DNA of 60,000 bases from Tubiluchus corallicola (lineage: Eukaryota; Priapulida; Priapulimorpha; Priapulimorphida; Tubiluchidae): the NCBI GenBank assembly GCA_030141605.1, contig JAQGDQ010000021.1, positions 560,001 to 620,000 of the forward strand, given 5' to 3'. Both the position numbers and the translations under genes were made by a program. Below the pieces are notes generated by a model. That model was not told the DNA's origin. It saw nothing but the letters and a program-made list of their open reading frames with translations, and made no database searches. Shown here piece by piece: positions 57,668 to 60,000 of the stretch. Every line of letters starts with the position of its first letter. Within the stretch, counting starts at the first letter, position 1.

Positions 57668-60000
57668 TACACGACCATTTAAACAGAACCAAATGAAAAA
57701 GCAACATCCATAATTGTCATTACAATTTATTACAATTTTTTGATGTACTTAAGGTCTCAGAATCATATGAAATTTGGTGAAAATTATTGATGATGCTTTG
57801 TTGTTTGATGTTTGAAATTCTTTTTTACAACAGAACCTGTACAGGATTGTTCACATTGTGCTTTCTTTGTGTACAAATAAGGTATATATTGTTTTGTGAA
57901 AAATAATAATTATCGTGAGTGTTTAAATGTCAAGTAGATTAGGTCGTCTAGTCATGTGAATTAACTAGATAGCTTCTTTAGCAGGTAGCTGTGCAGTAAA
58001 TATTTGTCCTTCGTTACTCTCATAATTCTTCCTAAATTTATGGAGACAGCTGTAAAGGGTGCTGAGTGTTCGTGAGATATAATTATGCTTGTTTCTTATG
58101 TCATTGTCCACATAATGTGATATATTTACTTATGCATGTTGTGTGCTTTATGTACATGCATTCATTAGCAATGCATTAAGTAAAGAATGTATTTCATGTA
58201 ACACTACACCATATTTTGTTTGATAATTTTAAAATTAAGAAATCTATTTTCTGTAGCATCATTTCAAACAGTAAATAACTGAAAGTGTTACTTTCATTTC
58301 TATTCAAAGCCATACAATGTTTATAGAAGTTAAATCTGCAGTGCAATGCTCATTCCTTGCTATATGCAAATGCTGCTTACTAAAACATTTTTGGTGGTAT
58401 TATATGGTAATTGCTTGCTGACCAGTAGCACTGCTTTTGTCCAGAGTTGTAGTCTGGTAATCAAACTAACACAGTGCACCTCAGGTATCACTTCTAAAGG
58501 TAAACACTTCTTAATACTTGTGAAGTTTTTCTTTATTTTTATGGCATGTGAAGTCTTCAAACATTGGTACAAATGAGTAAAACTCTGTCAAAGTAACGCG
58601 CATGCATGGTGCACTTATTGAAGCTGCATTTTCACACCATTTGAGTTTTGTAAAACTAAATGGATCATATGCATTTTTTACTGATTTGTATCATAGTTGT
58701 TCAAATGATTGTATTTTTGTCACAATGATGTTATTTTAAGAAACTTTACTGTTTTTGATAATGCAAAGTTCTTCCAAGGCTGTGGTGGTCTTCCCGAAAA
58801 TTTTATTATTGTATTTTTATACCACAATTTCTATTTTGAAAAAATGCTTTCTGAAGATAATTTTATATATTCTAATAATTTACAAATCCATAGTTTGTAA
58901 TGCATGTTGGTAGAGAGCTGCTCTTTAAGTGTAGGTGTGATAATGGCCTTAACTCATAGCTCAATCTGACAACTACATGGGCATTGGTGATACTATTCTA
59001 TGCACTTATTTTCTATTTATGTACATGAATTTTGAATTGTACTCATTTGTACTTTTATACGTACTGTTATATGTTATAAAGTAAATGTTTTGTACTTGCG
59101 TATATCTTTTATGTACATGTATACTGATGTTTGATAATAATCATACAGTCACATAGTAGATCATTTATTTTAAAAAGATAATTATTATGTTTAGGGAGTT
59201 GGAAAGAAAATATTATTTTGTGTGCTTGTGCGCATTTCCAGGAGTTCTTGTTATTAAAAAACATTACTTTGAATACTTGAAAAATAATGCGAATCATGAA
59301 AGTGTTGTAATAATTTGACAGGTGACAAACTTTAAAATACAGCAGTATAATATTATTGCATTGTAAGTTTAAACTAGTGTGCGCAGATGTGTTACTGAAT
59401 AATTTGTGCAATATGATAGCATACATTACTATTTTTAGATTTACAACTATCACTTATTTTGCATTTTTCAGTCTAGTATGTCAGCTTATGCTGTATTTAT
59501 AGTGCTTATATCTATAGCTTATGCTTATGCTATAGATTTGTATCATAAATATTTATGTTTATTATCACAATCATTTTGATAACCAAGAATCTTTGCTAGT
59601 CACAATACACTGTAATAATTTATTTGTTGTTTTATTTCTTAGTTGTTGTTGTTCGTAAACATGTATAAGGTGATAACTGTTATACATAGTTCTAGGTTAC
59701 TTTTTGCAAAAAACTGGCACACCATAAAGCCATAAATATTTTACAAATTGTTTCATAATCATGAGTGAAATGTTATTGCCTCACTTCTTTTATTGCATAG
59801 TACTATAGTTGTGAAAACACAGCATAAAATGTAGATTGATTTTAACTTAATTATCATGAAAAATATTGATTCATTAGTTCTTTGTAAAGCAAGTTAGTGG
59901 TGGTTATTTTAAACTTGAATACAGTATGCTTGGTAGACCAGCCTTATTATAGTTTCCCTAACTGGCTTACTCCAAACTTTATGAAAGATAAATGTTTTAA
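57668..60000 (+). other. JUN 3' UTR and downstream sequence
   Basis: About 2.3 kb of AT-rich sequence with no further gene. Scattered ATTTA pentamers and long T-rich runs fit an unstable immediate-early mRNA, but I find no clear nonamer AU-rich element. No canonical AATAAA was noted close to the stop; ATTAAA occurs near 59252. The window ends before the next gene. Confidence 0.45.

Noticed and set aside
1-60000. CRISPR arrays, operons, ribosome binding sites
   Set aside because: Animal nuclear DNA with spliced genes; the tandem repeats seen have no spacer-repeat structure.

Overview
The window is AT-rich nuclear DNA from an animal. Genes are split by many GT-AG introns, intergenic spaces are long, and DNA-transposon remnants are common. 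The gene set (SCHIP1, NXF1, MSH5, JUN) is metazoan. Divergence from the vertebrate proteins and the compact introns suggest an invertebrate, but I cannot name the species.

Layout: 1-3599 is unassigned upstream sequence. A SCHIP1 homologue lies on + at 3603-8629 (5 coding exons). From 8630 to 17861 there is a gene-poor interval between two convergent 3' ends, holding a CA microsatellite and a MITE fragment. NXF1 (mRNA export receptor) lies on - from 28640 to 17862 (17 coding exons). Then come about 4.5 kb without a recognised gene (28641-33204). MSH5 (meiotic MutS homologue) lies on - from 55025 to 33205 (25 coding exons, 854 codons, all phases closing). JUN lies on + at 56705-57667, intronless, head-to-head with MSH5 across about 1.7 kb that carries an AP-1 site cluster close to JUN.

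Exon models were built by hand from protein similarity remembered for these families plus splice consensus and phase. The genes are functionally unrelated: a merlin/ankyrin-linked cortical scaffold, an mRNA exporter, a crossover factor and an immediate-early transcription factor.

The most unusual part is MSH5. Its introns hold a decayed P/THAP-type transposon ending 11 bp from a 5' splice site, a 971-bp hAT deletion derivative with a perfect 8-bp target duplication and a short ORF carrying a PIP-box-like motif, a 1.57-kb TTAA-flanked (piggyBac-like) mosaic, a pogo/Tigger-like MITE, two tandem-repeat blocks and a stray duplicate of one of its own exons. The model also requires one GC-AG intron and one intron ending in TG instead of AG. 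No CRISPR array, rRNA or convincing tRNA was seen.
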